DNA of 64,000 nucleotides from Arthrobacter sp. UKPF54-2 (GCF_007858535.1 NZ_CP040174.1:2852001-2916000), one strand, 5' to 3'. Positions 47,702-56,744 are shown, counted from the stretch's first letter. The notes: generated by a model from the sequence alone, not told the origin. Program-made: numbers and translations.

Positions 47702-48743
47702 CACGCTCCCAGTAGCTAGGTCCAACAGGTTCTTTGAAGTCGCTCGTGGCGTAGAGGTAACCCTCGTCGTCGACGGCGATGGGCAGCTGCGGGAGCGGCC
47801 GGCTGGCCGGGCCAAAGATAACCTTGCATTCCTGGGTCAGGTCGAAGGTGGACTGGTGGCACGGGCAGAGCAGGTGGTGGGTCTGCTGCTCGTACAGGGC
47901 AACAGGGCAACCAACGTGGGTGCAGATCTTGGAGTACGCAACGATGCCGTTGTAGCTCCAGTCCTCACGGCCCGGGGAGGGCTTGAGGGATTCCGGGTTG
48001 AGGCGCATCAGCAGGACGACGGACTTCGCCTTCTCGTTCAGCTTGCCCTCGTGGAGTTCGTTCAGGCCTTCCGGAATGACGTGGAACGCCGAGCCGATGG
48101 TGACGTCCGAGGCCTTGATTGGGGTGCCATCCGGGTCGCGGGTCAGGCGCTTGGTCTTACCGTCCACCGGGGCCCACATGGTGTGCGCCAGTTTGTTGTC
48201 CGGACGCGGACCCAGGTCGCCAAAGATGGCCAGGGCCGGAAGCGGAGCCAGTGCGACGGCGCCCAGCAGGGTGTTGCGGATCAGCGGGCGGCGCTTGATG
48301 CCGGTTTCCTCGACGATGTCGTCGACGATCCGGACGGCGGCTTGCCGGTCCTCTTCGGTGCGGATAGCGTGGCGCTCCTCCGACACTTCGTGGTCCGGCA
48401 TCAGGGCCTTGGCCCAGTGCACGATGCCGGTGCCGATACCGAGCATGGCAAAGGCGGTGCCGATGCCCAGCAGGGTGTTCTGCAGCCGGATGGTGGCGAT
48501 CGAGGAGTCAGCTCCAAGATCGATGGCGAAGTACGCCACCAGGAATATCAGGGTGCCCACGACCGAGGCGCCGAACAGGATGGCCACCTGCCGTTCCGCT
48601 CGCTTGGCGGCCCTCGGGTCCGTGTCAGCCAGGCGCAAACGATGCGGGGGAATTCCAGGATCCTGGAACTTCTCCACCTCATTCTGACCAGCCGTAGCTA
48701 CGGTGCCCGAGTGGCTCGGACTGCCGTCACTATGGTTGCCCAT
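47673..48743 (-). CDS. qcrA: Cytochrome bc1 complex Rieske iron-sulfur subunit
   Basis: A 356-residue Rieske protein with three N-terminal membrane helices (about residues 56-75, 92-113, 158-176), as in other actinobacteria. The 2Fe-2S ligands are CTHVGC and CPCHQSTF. It moves electrons from menaquinol to the QcrC hemes. ATG at 48743 with GAGG 6 nt upstream is preferred to the ATG four codons earlier, which has no spacing to the purine tract. Confidence 0.95.
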   Translation of the reverse strand: MGNHSDGSPSHSGTVATAGQNEVEKFQDPGIPPHRLRLADTDPRAAKRAERQVAILFGASVVGTLIFLVAYFAIDLGADSSIATIRLQNTLLGIGTAFAMLGIGTGIVHWAKALMPDHEVSEERHAIRTEEDRQAAVRIVDDIVEETGIKRRPLIRNTLLGAVALAPLPALAIFGDLGPRPDNKLAHTMWAPVDGKTKRLTRDPDGTPIKASDVTIGSAFHVIPEGLNELHEGKLNEKAKSVVLLMRLNPESLKPSPGREDWSYNGIVAYSKICTHVGCPVALYEQQTHHLLCPCHQSTFDLTQECKVIFGPASRPLPQLPIAVDDEGYLYATSDFKEPVGPSYWERDEHERNINS

Positions 48744-48844
48744 AATTCGCCTCATCCTTCTCTCGTCTCGGCCAATGCCGAGTTAGTTTTCAATTCCAAC
48801 TGCTGAGTGATCAGCAGAAAATTCTTACGGGTGCCGCGGGGCGC

Positions 48845-49633
48845 CTAGGACGTCCGCGAAGTCAGCCAGATCGTGAAGGCGATTATGACGCCCAGCCCGG
48901 CGATCCAAACAAACAGGCCTTCGGAGACCGGGCCGAGTGCGCCCAGGTCGTTGCCGCCGGGGGAGCCGTTGGCTTCGATCTGCTTGAGGAAGGTGATGAT
49001 GTCGCGCTTGCCTTCGGGGGTGACGTTGGCGTCGGAGAAGACGGGCATGTTCTGCGGGCCGGTGACCATGGCTTCGTAGATGTGCTTGCCGGAAACGTCG
49101 GCGAGGGCCGGGGCGAACTTGCCCCGGGTCAGCGCGCCGCCGGCGGCAGCAGCGTTGTGGCACATGGCGCAGTTGGTGCGGAACAGCTCGCCACCCTTGG
49201 CGGCGTCGCCCTTCTCATCGAGCACACCGGCCTCGGGGATCGACGGGCCGGGGCCGAGCGAAGCGACGTAGGCCGCGAGCTGGTGGGTCTGTTCCTCGTT
49301 GAACTGGGCGGGCTTCTTGTAAGCCTGCGGGCCGTTCATCTGCATGGGCATACGGCCGGTGCCAACCTGGAAGTCAACGGCGGCGGCGCCGACGCCGACG
49401 AGCGACGGTCCTGCCTGCGAGCCACTGGCACCCATGCCATGGCAGGTGGCGCAGTTGGCGGCGAACAGCTTGCCGCCCTCCTCTGCGTCGCTTGCGCTGA
49501 AGCTCGTGGTGTCGGCCTTGGCCTGGTTGACGGTGGTGGCAACGGCGTACAGCCCACCAGTGATGAGGAGGCCCATCAGCAACAGTGCAACTGCTGCCAG
49601 TGGGTGACGTCGCTTCTGCGAGAGTGCCTTCAC
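48845..49633 (-). CDS. qcrC: Di-heme cytochrome c subunit of the bc1 complex
   Basis: A 262-residue membrane-anchored di-heme cytochrome c. An N-terminal helix (about residues 12-34) exports the protein; two CxxCH heme sites follow, CATCHG and CAMCHN, with probable Met ligands in GRMPMQ and NMPVFS, and a C-terminal helix anchors it. It links the bc1 complex directly to aa3 oxidase, replacing a soluble cytochrome c. 86 nt from ctaE; start GTG 49633. Confidence 0.95.
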   Translation of the reverse strand: MKALSQKRRHPLAAVALLLMGLLITGGLYAVATTVNQAKADTTSFSASDAEEGGKLFAANCATCHGMGASGSQAGPSLVGVGAAAVDFQVGTGRMPMQMNGPQAYKKPAQFNEEQTHQLAAYVASLGPGPSIPEAGVLDEKGDAAKGGELFRTNCAMCHNAAAAGGALTRGKFAPALADVSGKHIYEAMVTGPQNMPVFSDANVTPEGKRDIITFLKQIEANGSPGGNDLGALGPVSEGLFVWIAGLGVIIAFTIWLTSRTS

Positions 49634-49719
49634 GTGGTGGTTCCTTTATTCGATGCTGCGTTGGCTCCGGGAGCCGCTTCTTGAAATTCTATCTCTTGTA
49701 GAAAGAGAGACAAGTGGGG

Positions 49720-50358
49720 CTACTTGAGGACGTAGATGACCAGGAAGAGGCCAATCCACACGACGTCGACGAAGTGCCAGTAGTACGAGGTGACGATCGC
49801 GGAGGTTGCCTCGAAGTGCCCGAACTTCTTTGCCGCGAACGAGCGTCCGATGATGAGCAGGAAGGCAACGAGGCCGCCGATAACGTGCAGGCCGTGGAAC
49901 CCGGTGGTCATGTAGAACGCGGAGCCGTAGGCGTTGGAAGAGAGCGAGACGTGCTCGGAGACGAGCATGGCGTACTCGGTCGCCTGGCCGGCCACGAAGA
50001 ACGAACCCATGATGAATGTGAGTGTGAACCACTCGTTCATTCCCCAGCGGGTAAAGCTCAGGGGACCGCCGAGCCGGCGCGGCTGGAGCCGTTCGGCGGC
50101 GAAGACGCCCATCTGGCAAGTGAAGGAACTGGCCACGAGGACGATCGTGTTTACGAGCGCAAAGGGGAAGTTGAGCTTGGCTGTCTCTTCGGCCCACATC
50201 TGTCCGGAAGTCGAACGGAGTGTGAAGTACATGGCAAAGAGACCGGCGAAGAACATCAACTCACTGGACAGCCAGACAACGGTTCCAACGGAAACCATGT
50301 TCGGGCGATTCAGCGTCGGGTGCGCCGGGGTACTGGGGGCATGGGTCGCAGATGTCAC
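49720..50358 (-). CDS. ctaE: Cytochrome c oxidase subunit III
   Basis: A 212-residue membrane subunit with five helices; [33 protein letters not shown] and [12 protein letters not shown] are the family marks. It is the first gene of the ctaE-qcrC-qcrA-qcrB operon. The GTG at 50358 is chosen because CATAAT lies exactly 6 nt upstream, giving a leaderless mRNA; the in-frame extension to 50394 would cover the promoter. Confidence 0.95.
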   Translation of the reverse strand: MTSATHAPSTPAHPTLNRPNMVSVGTVVWLSSELMFFAGLFAMYFTLRSTSGQMWAEETAKLNFPFALVNTIVLVASSFTCQMGVFAAERLQPRRLGGPLSFTRWGMNEWFTLTFIMGSFFVAGQATEYAMLVSEHVSLSSNAYGSAFYMTTGFHGLHVIGGLVAFLLIIGRSFAAKKFGHFEATSAIVTSYYWHFVDVVWIGLFLVIYVLK

Positions 50359-50375
50359 ATAGACATTATGTCTAT
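50359..50375 (-). promoter_or_regulatory. Near-perfect palindrome over the -10 of ctaE-qcrCAB
   Basis: ATAGACATTATGTCTAT on the plus strand: two 8-bp arms around one central base. On the minus strand it contains the -10 CATAAT (50365-50370) and abuts the GTG start. A dimeric repressor bound here would block RNA polymerase. No regulator can be named. Confidence 0.6.
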
Positions 50376-50494
50376 AAAAGTCCGTCCTGCCCAACGCAAA
50401 CCGCGTTTCGGGAGGACTTTTTCTACAAAGCCGCGAAATCGCGCGGAAAAGTTCCCGGCCCCCTTCGCATTGGGCATTGCGGGCCGCGGCTCGA

Positions 50495-50500
50495 TAGCAT
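50495..50500 (+). promoter_or_regulatory. -10 element of trpD
   Basis: TAGCAT, 6 nt before the GTG at 50507; leaderless. Confidence 0.55.
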
Positions 50501-50506
50501 CAGAAC

Positions 50507-51565
50507 GTGACTTCTCAGGCATCAGCACAGGCGGCAGGCAAGACGTGGCCGCGCCTCATCGGCGCCCTCATCAACGGCAGCAACCTCACCGCCGGGGACA
50601 CCGAGTGGGCCATGAACTCGATCATGTCCGGCGAGGCGACCCCTGCCCAGGTTGCCGGCTTCCTGGTGGCGCTGCGCGCCAAGGGCGAGACCGTGGAGGA
50701 GCTCACCGGCCTGGTTGAGGCAATGATCGACTCCGCCAACCCGATCGAGATCGCGGGCGAGAAGCTGGACATCGTGGGGACCGGCGGTGACCAGCTGAAC
50801 ACCGTCAACATCTCCACCATGGCGGCCCTCGTCTCGGCCGGGGCCGGCGCCAAGGTGGTCAAGCACGGCGGCCGCGCGTCGTCGTCGACGTCGGGATCCG
50901 CCGACGTCCTCGAAGCCCTGGGCGTCCGGCTGGACCTGCCCATTCCGCGGGTGGCCAGGAACGCCGAAGAAGCCGGCATCACCTTCTGCTTTGCCCAGGT
51001 ATTCCACCCGTCGATGCGGCACGCCGCCGTCGCGCGCCGGGAGCTGGGCGTCCCCACGGCCTTCAACTTCCTGGGGCCGATGACCAACCCGGCGCACGTT
51101 CAGGCGTCCGCCGTCGGCGTCGCGAACGAACGGATGGCTCCGCTGGTGGCCGGCGTGCTCGCCCAGCGCGGCAGCCGCGGACTCGTCTTCCGGGGTAACG
51201 ACGGGCTGGATGAGCTGACCACCACCGGGCCCTCCCGGATCTGGGAGATCCGCGGTGGCCAGGTTGCTGAGGAAGTTTTCGACCCGCGCGAGTTGGGGAT
51301 CCGCCAGGCGACCGTCGAGGAATTGCGCGGCGGAGACGCCGAGGCCAACGCCGCAGTCGTCCGTTCCGTGCTGGCCGGCAAGCCCGGCCCCGCCAGGGAC
51401 GCCACGCTGCTCAACGCCGCGGCCGGCCTGGTTTCCTTCGACCTGGATGCAACTGCTCCGCTCACCGAACGGATGGCCGCCGCGATGAAGCGGGCCGAGG
51501 AATCGGTGGAGTCCGGCGCCGCGGCCGCGGTCCTGGACCGCTGGGTCGCGCTGTCCCGCGACTAA
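50507..51565 (+). CDS. trpD: Anthranilate phosphoribosyltransferase
   Basis: A 352-residue enzyme that joins anthranilate to PRPP in tryptophan synthesis. The PRPP loop [15 protein letters not shown] and [21 protein letters not shown] are complete, as are the [12 protein letters not shown] and the acidic GNDGLDELT block. It stands alone here, away from other trp genes, divergent from ctaE by 148 bp. Its stop is 6 nt from the convergent Lrp-type gene. Confidence 0.96.
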   Translation: MTSQASAQAAGKTWPRLIGALINGSNLTAGDTEWAMNSIMSGEATPAQVAGFLVALRAKGETVEELTGLVEAMIDSANPIEIAGEKLDIVGTGGDQLNTVNISTMAALVSAGAGAKVVKHGGRASSSTSGSADVLEALGVRLDLPIPRVARNAEEAGITFCFAQVFHPSMRHAAVARRELGVPTAFNFLGPMTNPAHVQASAVGVANERMAPLVAGVLAQRGSRGLVFRGNDGLDELTTTGPSRIWEIRGGQVAEEVFDPRELGIRQATVEELRGGDAEANAAVVRSVLAGKPGPARDATLLNAAAGLVSFDLDATAPLTERMAAAMKRAEESVESGAAAAVLDRWVALSRD

Positions 51566-51571
51566 CGTTTC

Positions 51572-51853
51572 CTACTGTTCGAAGCCCAGGGCAAACGCCG
51601 CGTCGAGGTCGTGCTGTGAGTACGCACGGAACGCGATGTGCGTGGTGGTGTGCACCACCGCAGGGACCTTGGAGAGCTTGTCCGCGATGACGTCGGCGAG
51701 CTCCTCGTGCTTGGCTACTCGCGCAATCGCGATCAGGTCCCATTCGCCGGTTACCGAATAGACCTCGCTGATGCCGGGAATCGCGGAGATTTTTTCTGCA
51801 GTTTCCGGAATGGCGGAAGCGTCAGTCTTGATCAGGACGAAAGCGGTGATCAC
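51572..51853 (-). CDS. Stand-alone Lrp/AsnC ligand-binding (RAM) domain protein
   Basis: A 93-residue protein consisting only of the RAM effector domain of Lrp/AsnC regulators (ITAFVLIKTDASAIPETAEK; ISEVYSVTGEWDLIAIAR), with no helix-turn-helix. Such proteins form rings and may sense amino acids or pair with full regulators. GTG at 51853 with AAAGG upstream. The adjacency to trpD is conserved in related actinobacteria as far as I recall, but no functional link is shown. Confidence 0.88.
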   Translation of the reverse strand: MITAFVLIKTDASAIPETAEKISAIPGISEVYSVTGEWDLIAIARVAKHEELADVIADKLSKVPAVVHTTTHIAFRAYSQHDLDAAFALGFEQ

Positions 51854-51939
51854 GTGGGGACCTTTCGGATCTGGTGCGCCGTTGCCGGCGCCGTGAGTGG
51901 CCCGTGAGGGCAGTGCCGTGTACTTGCAAGCCTAGTCCA

Positions 51940-52356
51940 TCAGCCCCGCCCGCGGCGGCCCCCGAACCGCGGGACCGCCGCTGCCAGCAGCCGGTACCCG
52001 AGCAGGAAAACCGCCAGGCTGAGCAGCGCCACGATCACAAACGGCAGGACCACGGTCTGCCCGGTGAGCGCCCGGAGCAGCATGCCGACGGCCACCGTTC
52101 CGAGCCAGACGGCGACGCCGGCCGGCCACAGTGCGAGCGGGGCGCGCCACAGGCGCAGGGCCAGCCAGGCCACGGCGGCGCCGGCCAGGAACGGCCACGC
52201 CGTCGCGAGCACCCCGGTAATGATCTCGCCGCGCTGGTGGGCGTCCCGTCCGATTGCGGCGAAGAGCAGGATCAGGAGGGCGTCGGCGGCCGCGGCGAGG
52301 ACCGCTGTGCGGGTGCTCGACGGCGGATGGGGCGGCGGGGGAGCGGTGGCTGGCAT
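51940..52356 (-). CDS. DUF3054 membrane protein
   Basis: A 138-residue protein with four hydrophobic helices and the DUF3054 core DALLILLFAAIGRDAHQRGEIITGVLATAWPF (key residues in positions 27-58). Function unknown. ATG at 52356 has TAGGCT 6 nt upstream, so it is probably leaderless. Confidence 0.85.
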   Translation of the reverse strand: MPATAPPPPHPPSSTRTAVLAAAADALLILLFAAIGRDAHQRGEIITGVLATAWPFLAGAAVAWLALRLWRAPLALWPAGVAVWLGTVAVGMLLRALTGQTVVLPFVIVALLSLAVFLLGYRLLAAAVPRFGGRRGRG

Positions 52357-52362
52357 GCTTCC

Positions 52363-52368
52363 AGCCTA
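52363..52368 (-). promoter_or_regulatory. -10 element of the DUF3054 gene
   Basis: TAGGCT on the minus strand, 6 nt before the ATG at 52356. Confidence 0.5.
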
Positions 52369-52451
52369 GCTTCCGCAAGGCATGGAGCCGGGCAGCGCTG
52401 CGGTCTACCATGGGCGCGGAACAGACAAGCAGCGAGCCTGAGGAGATGCCC

Positions 52452-53006
52452 ATGACAACGTTGTCCGGTCGACCCAACACCGCTTTGATGGTGATCGATG
52501 TGCAGAACGGTGTGGTGGCAGGCGCCCACCGGCGCGATGCCGTGATTGCGAACATCGCGCAGCTGGTGGACAGGGCCCGCGACGCCGCGGTGCCGGTTGT
52601 CTGGGTCCAGCATTCAGACGCCCAGTTGGAACAGGGGAGTGAGGCCTGGGAGTACGTCCCGGAGCTGGCGCGGCAGGAACCGGAACCGCTGGTGCACAAG
52701 TCCTACGGCGACTCCTTTGAGGGTACCGACCTGGAAGAGGTCCTTGCCGGCGCCGGGGTGGGGCGCCTGGTGGTGGCGGGGGCGCAGACGGACGAATGCA
52801 TCCGGTCCACGATCCACGGCGCGTTCGTCCGCGGCTATGACGTCACCCTCGTAGCCGACGCGCACAGCACCGAGGACCTCACGGCTTGGGGTGCTCCGCC
52901 GCCGGAGCTGGTGATTGCGCACACCAACCTCTACTGGGAGAACCAGGCGGCGCCCGGGCGGACCGCGGAGGTCGCCAAGACGTCAGAGGTGGCGTTCGAC
53001 GGGTAG
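52452..53006 (+). CDS. Isochorismatase-like cysteine hydrolase
   Basis: A 184-residue hydrolase of the isochorismatase superfamily. The triad is Asp in LMVIDVQNGVV, Lys in LVHKSYGDSF and Cys in GAQTDECIRSTIHGAF. Substrates in the family range from isochorismate to nicotinamide; none is indicated here. ATG at 52452 with AGGAG 6 nt upstream. The 3' end overlaps the convergent DUF1905 gene by 24 nt. Confidence 0.9.
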   Translation: MTTLSGRPNTALMVIDVQNGVVAGAHRRDAVIANIAQLVDRARDAAVPVVWVQHSDAQLEQGSEAWEYVPELARQEPEPLVHKSYGDSFEGTDLEEVLAGAGVGRLVVAGAQTDECIRSTIHGAFVRGYDVTLVADAHSTEDLTAWGAPPPELVIAHTNLYWENQAAPGRTAEVAKTSEVAFDG

Positions 53007-53342
53007 GGAAACGGTCGGGCCGGCGCCGTTGGCCGCCCGGCCGCCGCGGGGCGCCACGCTGAGGGCGACCTTCACCGTGTCGCCGTCGCCGAACCGCTCC
53101 CGCGTGCGGACGTCCTTCTTGACAGGCAGTACGTACTCTCCGTTGCGCGGCAGCAAGGAGTTTTCCCACTCGGTGCCGCCGATGCGTACGGCGACCGGGA
53201 TGGCGCCCCAGCCATAGCTGGCTGCCGCGGCCTCGGCGCGGACGTAGTCACCGACGTCCGCGGGCAGCGTCAACCAGTAGAACGGCGCAGGGCCACGCCA
53301 CTCGAACAACTCCGCACTGAAGGTCGTGTCCACGTCACGCAA
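52983..53342 (-). CDS. DUF1905 protein
   Basis: A 119-residue cytoplasmic protein of the DUF1905 family, a small beta-barrel: FSAELFEWRGPAPFYWLTLP, WGAIPVAVRIGGTEWENSL, and VLPVKKDVR. Function unknown. The start is uncertain: TTG at 53342 or GTG at 53333. It overlaps the isochorismatase gene tail to tail. Confidence 0.82.
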   Translation of the reverse strand: MRDVDTTFSAELFEWRGPAPFYWLTLPADVGDYVRAEAAAASYGWGAIPVAVRIGGTEWENSLLPRNGEYVLPVKKDVRTRERFGDGDTVKVALSVAPRGGRAANGAGPTVSLPVERHL

Positions 53343-53474
53343 CGGTAGTGGTGGAGCGCCGCGCCATCAAGCGGGAATCCTGAGCGCTTCCCAAACTACT
53401 ACTTGACATAATGTTGATTATCGGCGTTAAGTAGGAAGGCTCGATAGGGCCCGTGTTGTCACGAATCAACAACC

Positions 53475-53774
53475 TCAGAACCACAGTCGGAGGCGGAAAC
53501 GATACTTGTTTCCCAGAACTTCCTCGAGGGCGTCTCGGAGACGGACGCCCTCCACGTCAAAATGCTGGCGCAGGCTTTCGCTGCCATACATCCCGGTTTC
53601 TGAATTCGCATGATCGTTAAAGAACTTTGCCCAGGCCCTTAGATCTTCGTTGAGCTGCGCCGGAAGCTCACGTTCCCAGTCCGGGACATCCTTGGGATCC
53701 CAAAAGATCATGGACAGCGGCCACGAGTACCCGTAGTCGACGTCGAGAAGAATCTCGGGCCTCGGGACTGACAA
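53475..53774 (-). CDS. Hypothetical protein, in-frame with the HIT remnant
   Basis: About 99 residues, starting at a TTG (53774) in the same frame as the HIT remnant, with no stop between them. The sequence is acidic and aromatic: ILLDVDYGYSWPLSMIFW, LRAWAKFFNDHANSETGMYG, and ends KYRFRLRLWF. I do not assign a function. It may be an independent small gene fused to the remnant by decay, or translated by read-through. The surrounding DNA (53343-54120) is less GC-rich than its neighbours. Confidence 0.55.
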   Translation of the reverse strand: MSVPRPEILLDVDYGYSWPLSMIFWDPKDVPDWERELPAQLNEDLRAWAKFFNDHANSETGMYGSESLRQHFDVEGVRLRDALEEVLGNKYRFRLRLWF

Positions 53775-54108
53775 CTTCTGGATCTGCGCCGTGATGGCGG
53801 CCCGGTAGGGATCGTGTGCGGGGCTCAGCGCGGTACCCGGGTCGGACCAGTTGGCTCCCGGGTACAGCCACACCGGTTTGGTCCGCAATTCGGGTTCTTC
53901 CCATTGGTACCGCGGCCAGATATGCGTGTGCAGGAATGGGTCCTTGTTGCCGAGAAGTTCGATGTTGACCCGGAGGAATGCCGGATCCAACTCCGCGCAG
54001 GCAATCTCGACCGACGATGACCGCAAAGCCGCCGTCGAGCCGGGCCATCACGGTGTGGTTCTCCCCCGCAATCGCCGAACCCACCCGGTCGGTCTTCCAT
54101 GACTCCAT
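53775..54108 (-). pseudogene. Decayed HIT-family (Ap4A hydrolase-like) gene
   Basis: The frame from the ATG at 54108 reads MESWKTDRVGSAIAGENHTV and DGGFAVIVG, the start of a HIT-type protein, then shifts. In another frame from about 54010 the sequence resumes with VEIACAELDPAFLRVNIELL and LHTHIWPRYQWEEPELRTKP, the rest of the family. Compared with intact members as I recall them, roughly 40-45 residues (the FLPGY...SDLP part) are missing and the two halves are out of frame. GTCGGTCG at the junction (about 54009-54020) suggests deletion between short repeats. Family members hydrolyse dinucleoside polyphosphates; this copy should be dead. Confidence 0.7.
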
Positions 54109-54174
54109 TACTGACCTATCATCAGGATGAACCGGCCGCGGCGTGCTCGCCTACCGGTGCTGTGCGGCCGGCCC

Positions 54175-56574
54175 TCACTCCCCCACATACGCCGCCAAAT
54201 GTTCCCCCGTTAGGGTGGACCGCGCGGCGACCAGCTCGGCGGGCGTGCCCTCGAAGACGATGCGGCCGCCGTCGTGTCCGGCCCCGGGGCCGAGGTCGAT
54301 GATCCAATCGGCATGGGCCATGACCGCCTGGTGGTGCTCGATGACGATCACCGATTTGCCGGAGGCGACCAGCCGGTCCAGCAGCCCGAGCAGGTTTGCG
54401 ACGTCGGCCAGGTGCAGGCCCGTCGTCGGTTCGTCGAGGACGTATACGTCCCCCTTCTCGGCCATCTGGGTGGCCAGCTTGAGCCGCTGCCGCTCGCCAC
54501 CGGAGAGGGTGGTCAGCGGCTGCCCCAGGCTGAGGTAGCCGAGGCCGACGTCCACCAGCCGGTCGAGAATTTTGTGCGCGGCCGGCGTCTTCGCCTCGCC
54601 GGCGCCGAAGAACTGCTCTGCCTCGGTCATGGACATCGCCAGCACTTCAGCGATATTGCGGCCCGCCAGCCTGTACTCCAGCACCGACGCCAGGAACCTG
54701 CGGCCCTCACAGTCCTCGCAGGTGGATTCGACGGTGGCCATCACGCCCAGTTCGGTGAAGATGACTCCGGCGCCGTTGCAGGTGGGACAGGCGCCTTCGG
54801 AATTGGAGCTGAACAGCGCTGGCTTCACGCCGTTGGCCTTCGCGAACGCCTTCCGGATCGGCTCAAGCAGGCCGGTGTACGTGGCCGGGTTGCTGCGCCG
54901 TGAACCCTTGATGGCGCCCTGGTCGATCAGCACCACACCGTCCCGGCCGGCCACGGAGCCCTGGATCAACGAGCTCTTCCCGGATCCGGCCACGCCCGTC
55001 AGCACACACAGCACGCCCAGCGGGATGTCGACGTCGACGTCCCGGAGGTTGTTCGTCGTCGCGCCGCGCACCTCAAGGGCGCCCGACGGCGTGCGCACCG
55101 TCTCCTTGACCGCCGCCCGGTCGTCCAGGTGGTGGCCGGTGATGGTGTCGCTGGACCGCAGACCCGCCACGGTTCCCTCGAAGCAGACACTGCCGCCCGC
55201 GGTGCCCGCGCCGGGACCCAGGTCAACAACGTGGTCGGCGATGACAATGGTCTCCGGCTTGTGCTCGACGACGAGCACCGTGTTGCCCTTGTCCCGGAGT
55301 TGCAGCAGCAGCTGGTTCATCCGCTCGATGTCATGAGGGTGCAGGCCGATCGTCGGCTCGTCAAAAACATAGGTGATGTCGGTCAGGGATGAGCCCAGGT
55401 GCCGGATCATCTTGGTGCGCTGCGCCTCTCCCCCGGACAAGGTCCCCGCCGGCCGGTCCAGCGAGAGGTACCCCAGTCCGATTTCGGCGAACGAATCGAG
55501 CAGGTGCCGCAGCCCCTTGAGGAGCGGCTCCACCGAGGGCTCATTGAGCCCACGGATCCACGTGGCCAAGTCGCTGATCTGCATCTGGCACAGTTCGGCG
55601 ATGTTCTTTCCCTGGATCTTCGAGGACCGCGCCTCCTTGCTGAGCCTGGTGCCCTCGCACTCGGGACAAGCCTGGAAGGTGATGGCCCGTTCCACGAAGG
55701 CCCGGATGTGGGGCTGCATCGCCTCCACGTCCTTGGAAAGCATCGATTTCTGGATCTTCGGAATCAGGCCCTCATAGGTGAGGTTGATGCCCTCGACCTT
55801 GATCTTGGTCGGCTCCTTGTAGAGCAAGTCGTGCATTTCCTTTTTGGTGTACTTCGCGATCGGCTTGTCCATGTCGAAGCCGGCGCCGCTGAAGATGCGC
55901 CCGTACCAGCCGTCCATGCTGTAGCCCGGGACCGTCAGGGCACCTGCAGCCAGCGACTTGCTCTCGTCATAGAGCGCCGTGAGGTCGAAGTCGGAGACAG
56001 ACCCCATTCCCTCGCACCGCGGGCACATTCCGCCCAGGTAGACGGCGTTCTGGACCACGCTCTTCTCCACCCTGCCGCCGGCCTTCTCGGTGCTCATCAC
56101 GCCGCTGGCTTTCCGGGTGGGGACGTTGAAGGAGAAAGCCGTGGGCGGCCCCACATGCGGCGTGCCGAGCCGGCTGAAGAGGATGCGCAGCATGGCGTTG
56201 GCGTCGGTGGCGGTGCCGACCGTGGAGCGGGGGTTCGCGCCCATCCGCTCCTGGTCGACGATGATCGCCGTCGTGAGCCCCTCCAGGAGGTCGACGTCGG
56301 GACGCGCCAGGTTGGGCATAAAGCCCTGCACGAAGGCGCTGTAGGTTTCGTTGATCATCCGCTGCGACTCGGCCGCGATCGTGGCGAACACCAGCGAGCT
56401 CTTCCCCGAGCCGGAGACGCCGGTGAATACCGTCAGGCGGCGCTTCGGAATCTCGATGCTGACGTTCTTGAGATTGTTTTCCCGCGCGCCCTGCACCCGG
56501 ATCAAATCGTGGGTGTCGGCAACGTGCACCGCAGCCGGCTGCGCGTCCGTGCCGGTGCTCGTGGCCGTGCTCAT
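54175..56574 (-). CDS. UvrA2-type ABC ATPase (UvrA-like, drug-resistance subclass)
   Basis: A 799-residue double ABC ATPase like UvrA. Walker A motifs are GVSGSGKSS and GVAGSGKSS, signatures LSGGEAQRTKM and LSGGERQRLKL, and zinc modules CPRCEGMG, CPECEGTR, CPTCNGAG. It is about 150 residues shorter than housekeeping UvrA and lacks most of the UvrB-interaction region, as in class II UvrA (UvrA2/DrrC), some of which protect producers from DNA-binding drugs. It is divergent from a type III PKS operon; a self-protection role is possible but unproved. Confidence 0.9.
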   Translation of the reverse strand: MSTATSTGTDAQPAAVHVADTHDLIRVQGARENNLKNVSIEIPKRRLTVFTGVSGSGKSSLVFATIAAESQRMINETYSAFVQGFMPNLARPDVDLLEGLTTAIIVDQERMGANPRSTVGTATDANAMLRILFSRLGTPHVGPPTAFSFNVPTRKASGVMSTEKAGGRVEKSVVQNAVYLGGMCPRCEGMGSVSDFDLTALYDESKSLAAGALTVPGYSMDGWYGRIFSGAGFDMDKPIAKYTKKEMHDLLYKEPTKIKVEGINLTYEGLIPKIQKSMLSKDVEAMQPHIRAFVERAITFQACPECEGTRLSKEARSSKIQGKNIAELCQMQISDLATWIRGLNEPSVEPLLKGLRHLLDSFAEIGLGYLSLDRPAGTLSGGEAQRTKMIRHLGSSLTDITYVFDEPTIGLHPHDIERMNQLLLQLRDKGNTVLVVEHKPETIVIADHVVDLGPGAGTAGGSVCFEGTVAGLRSSDTITGHHLDDRAAVKETVRTPSGALEVRGATTNNLRDVDVDIPLGVLCVLTGVAGSGKSSLIQGSVAGRDGVVLIDQGAIKGSRRSNPATYTGLLEPIRKAFAKANGVKPALFSSNSEGACPTCNGAGVIFTELGVMATVESTCEDCEGRRFLASVLEYRLAGRNIAEVLAMSMTEAEQFFGAGEAKTPAAHKILDRLVDVGLGYLSLGQPLTTLSGGERQRLKLATQMAEKGDVYVLDEPTTGLHLADVANLLGLLDRLVASGKSVIVIEHHQAVMAHADWIIDLGPGAGHDGGRIVFEGTPAELVAARSTLTGEHLAAYVGE

Positions 56575-56744
56575 CGTGTCTCCCTCTGTCAGGCGGGCCC
56601 TCGCCGCCGTGGCGGCGGCGCCGGCTGGCTCAATGGGAACAGCTTAGAACAGTCGGTGGGCTAATCCTCCGGCAGTCGCGCCGGCCGCCGGGGACGGCGT
56701 CGAAAATCCATTGTCATATCCGGCGGGCTAACTGAGAATGAACC

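Noticed and set aside
51462..51743. A 93-codon minus-strand frame near the trpD end
   Set aside because: It overlaps the well-supported Lrp-type gene in another frame and has no domain.
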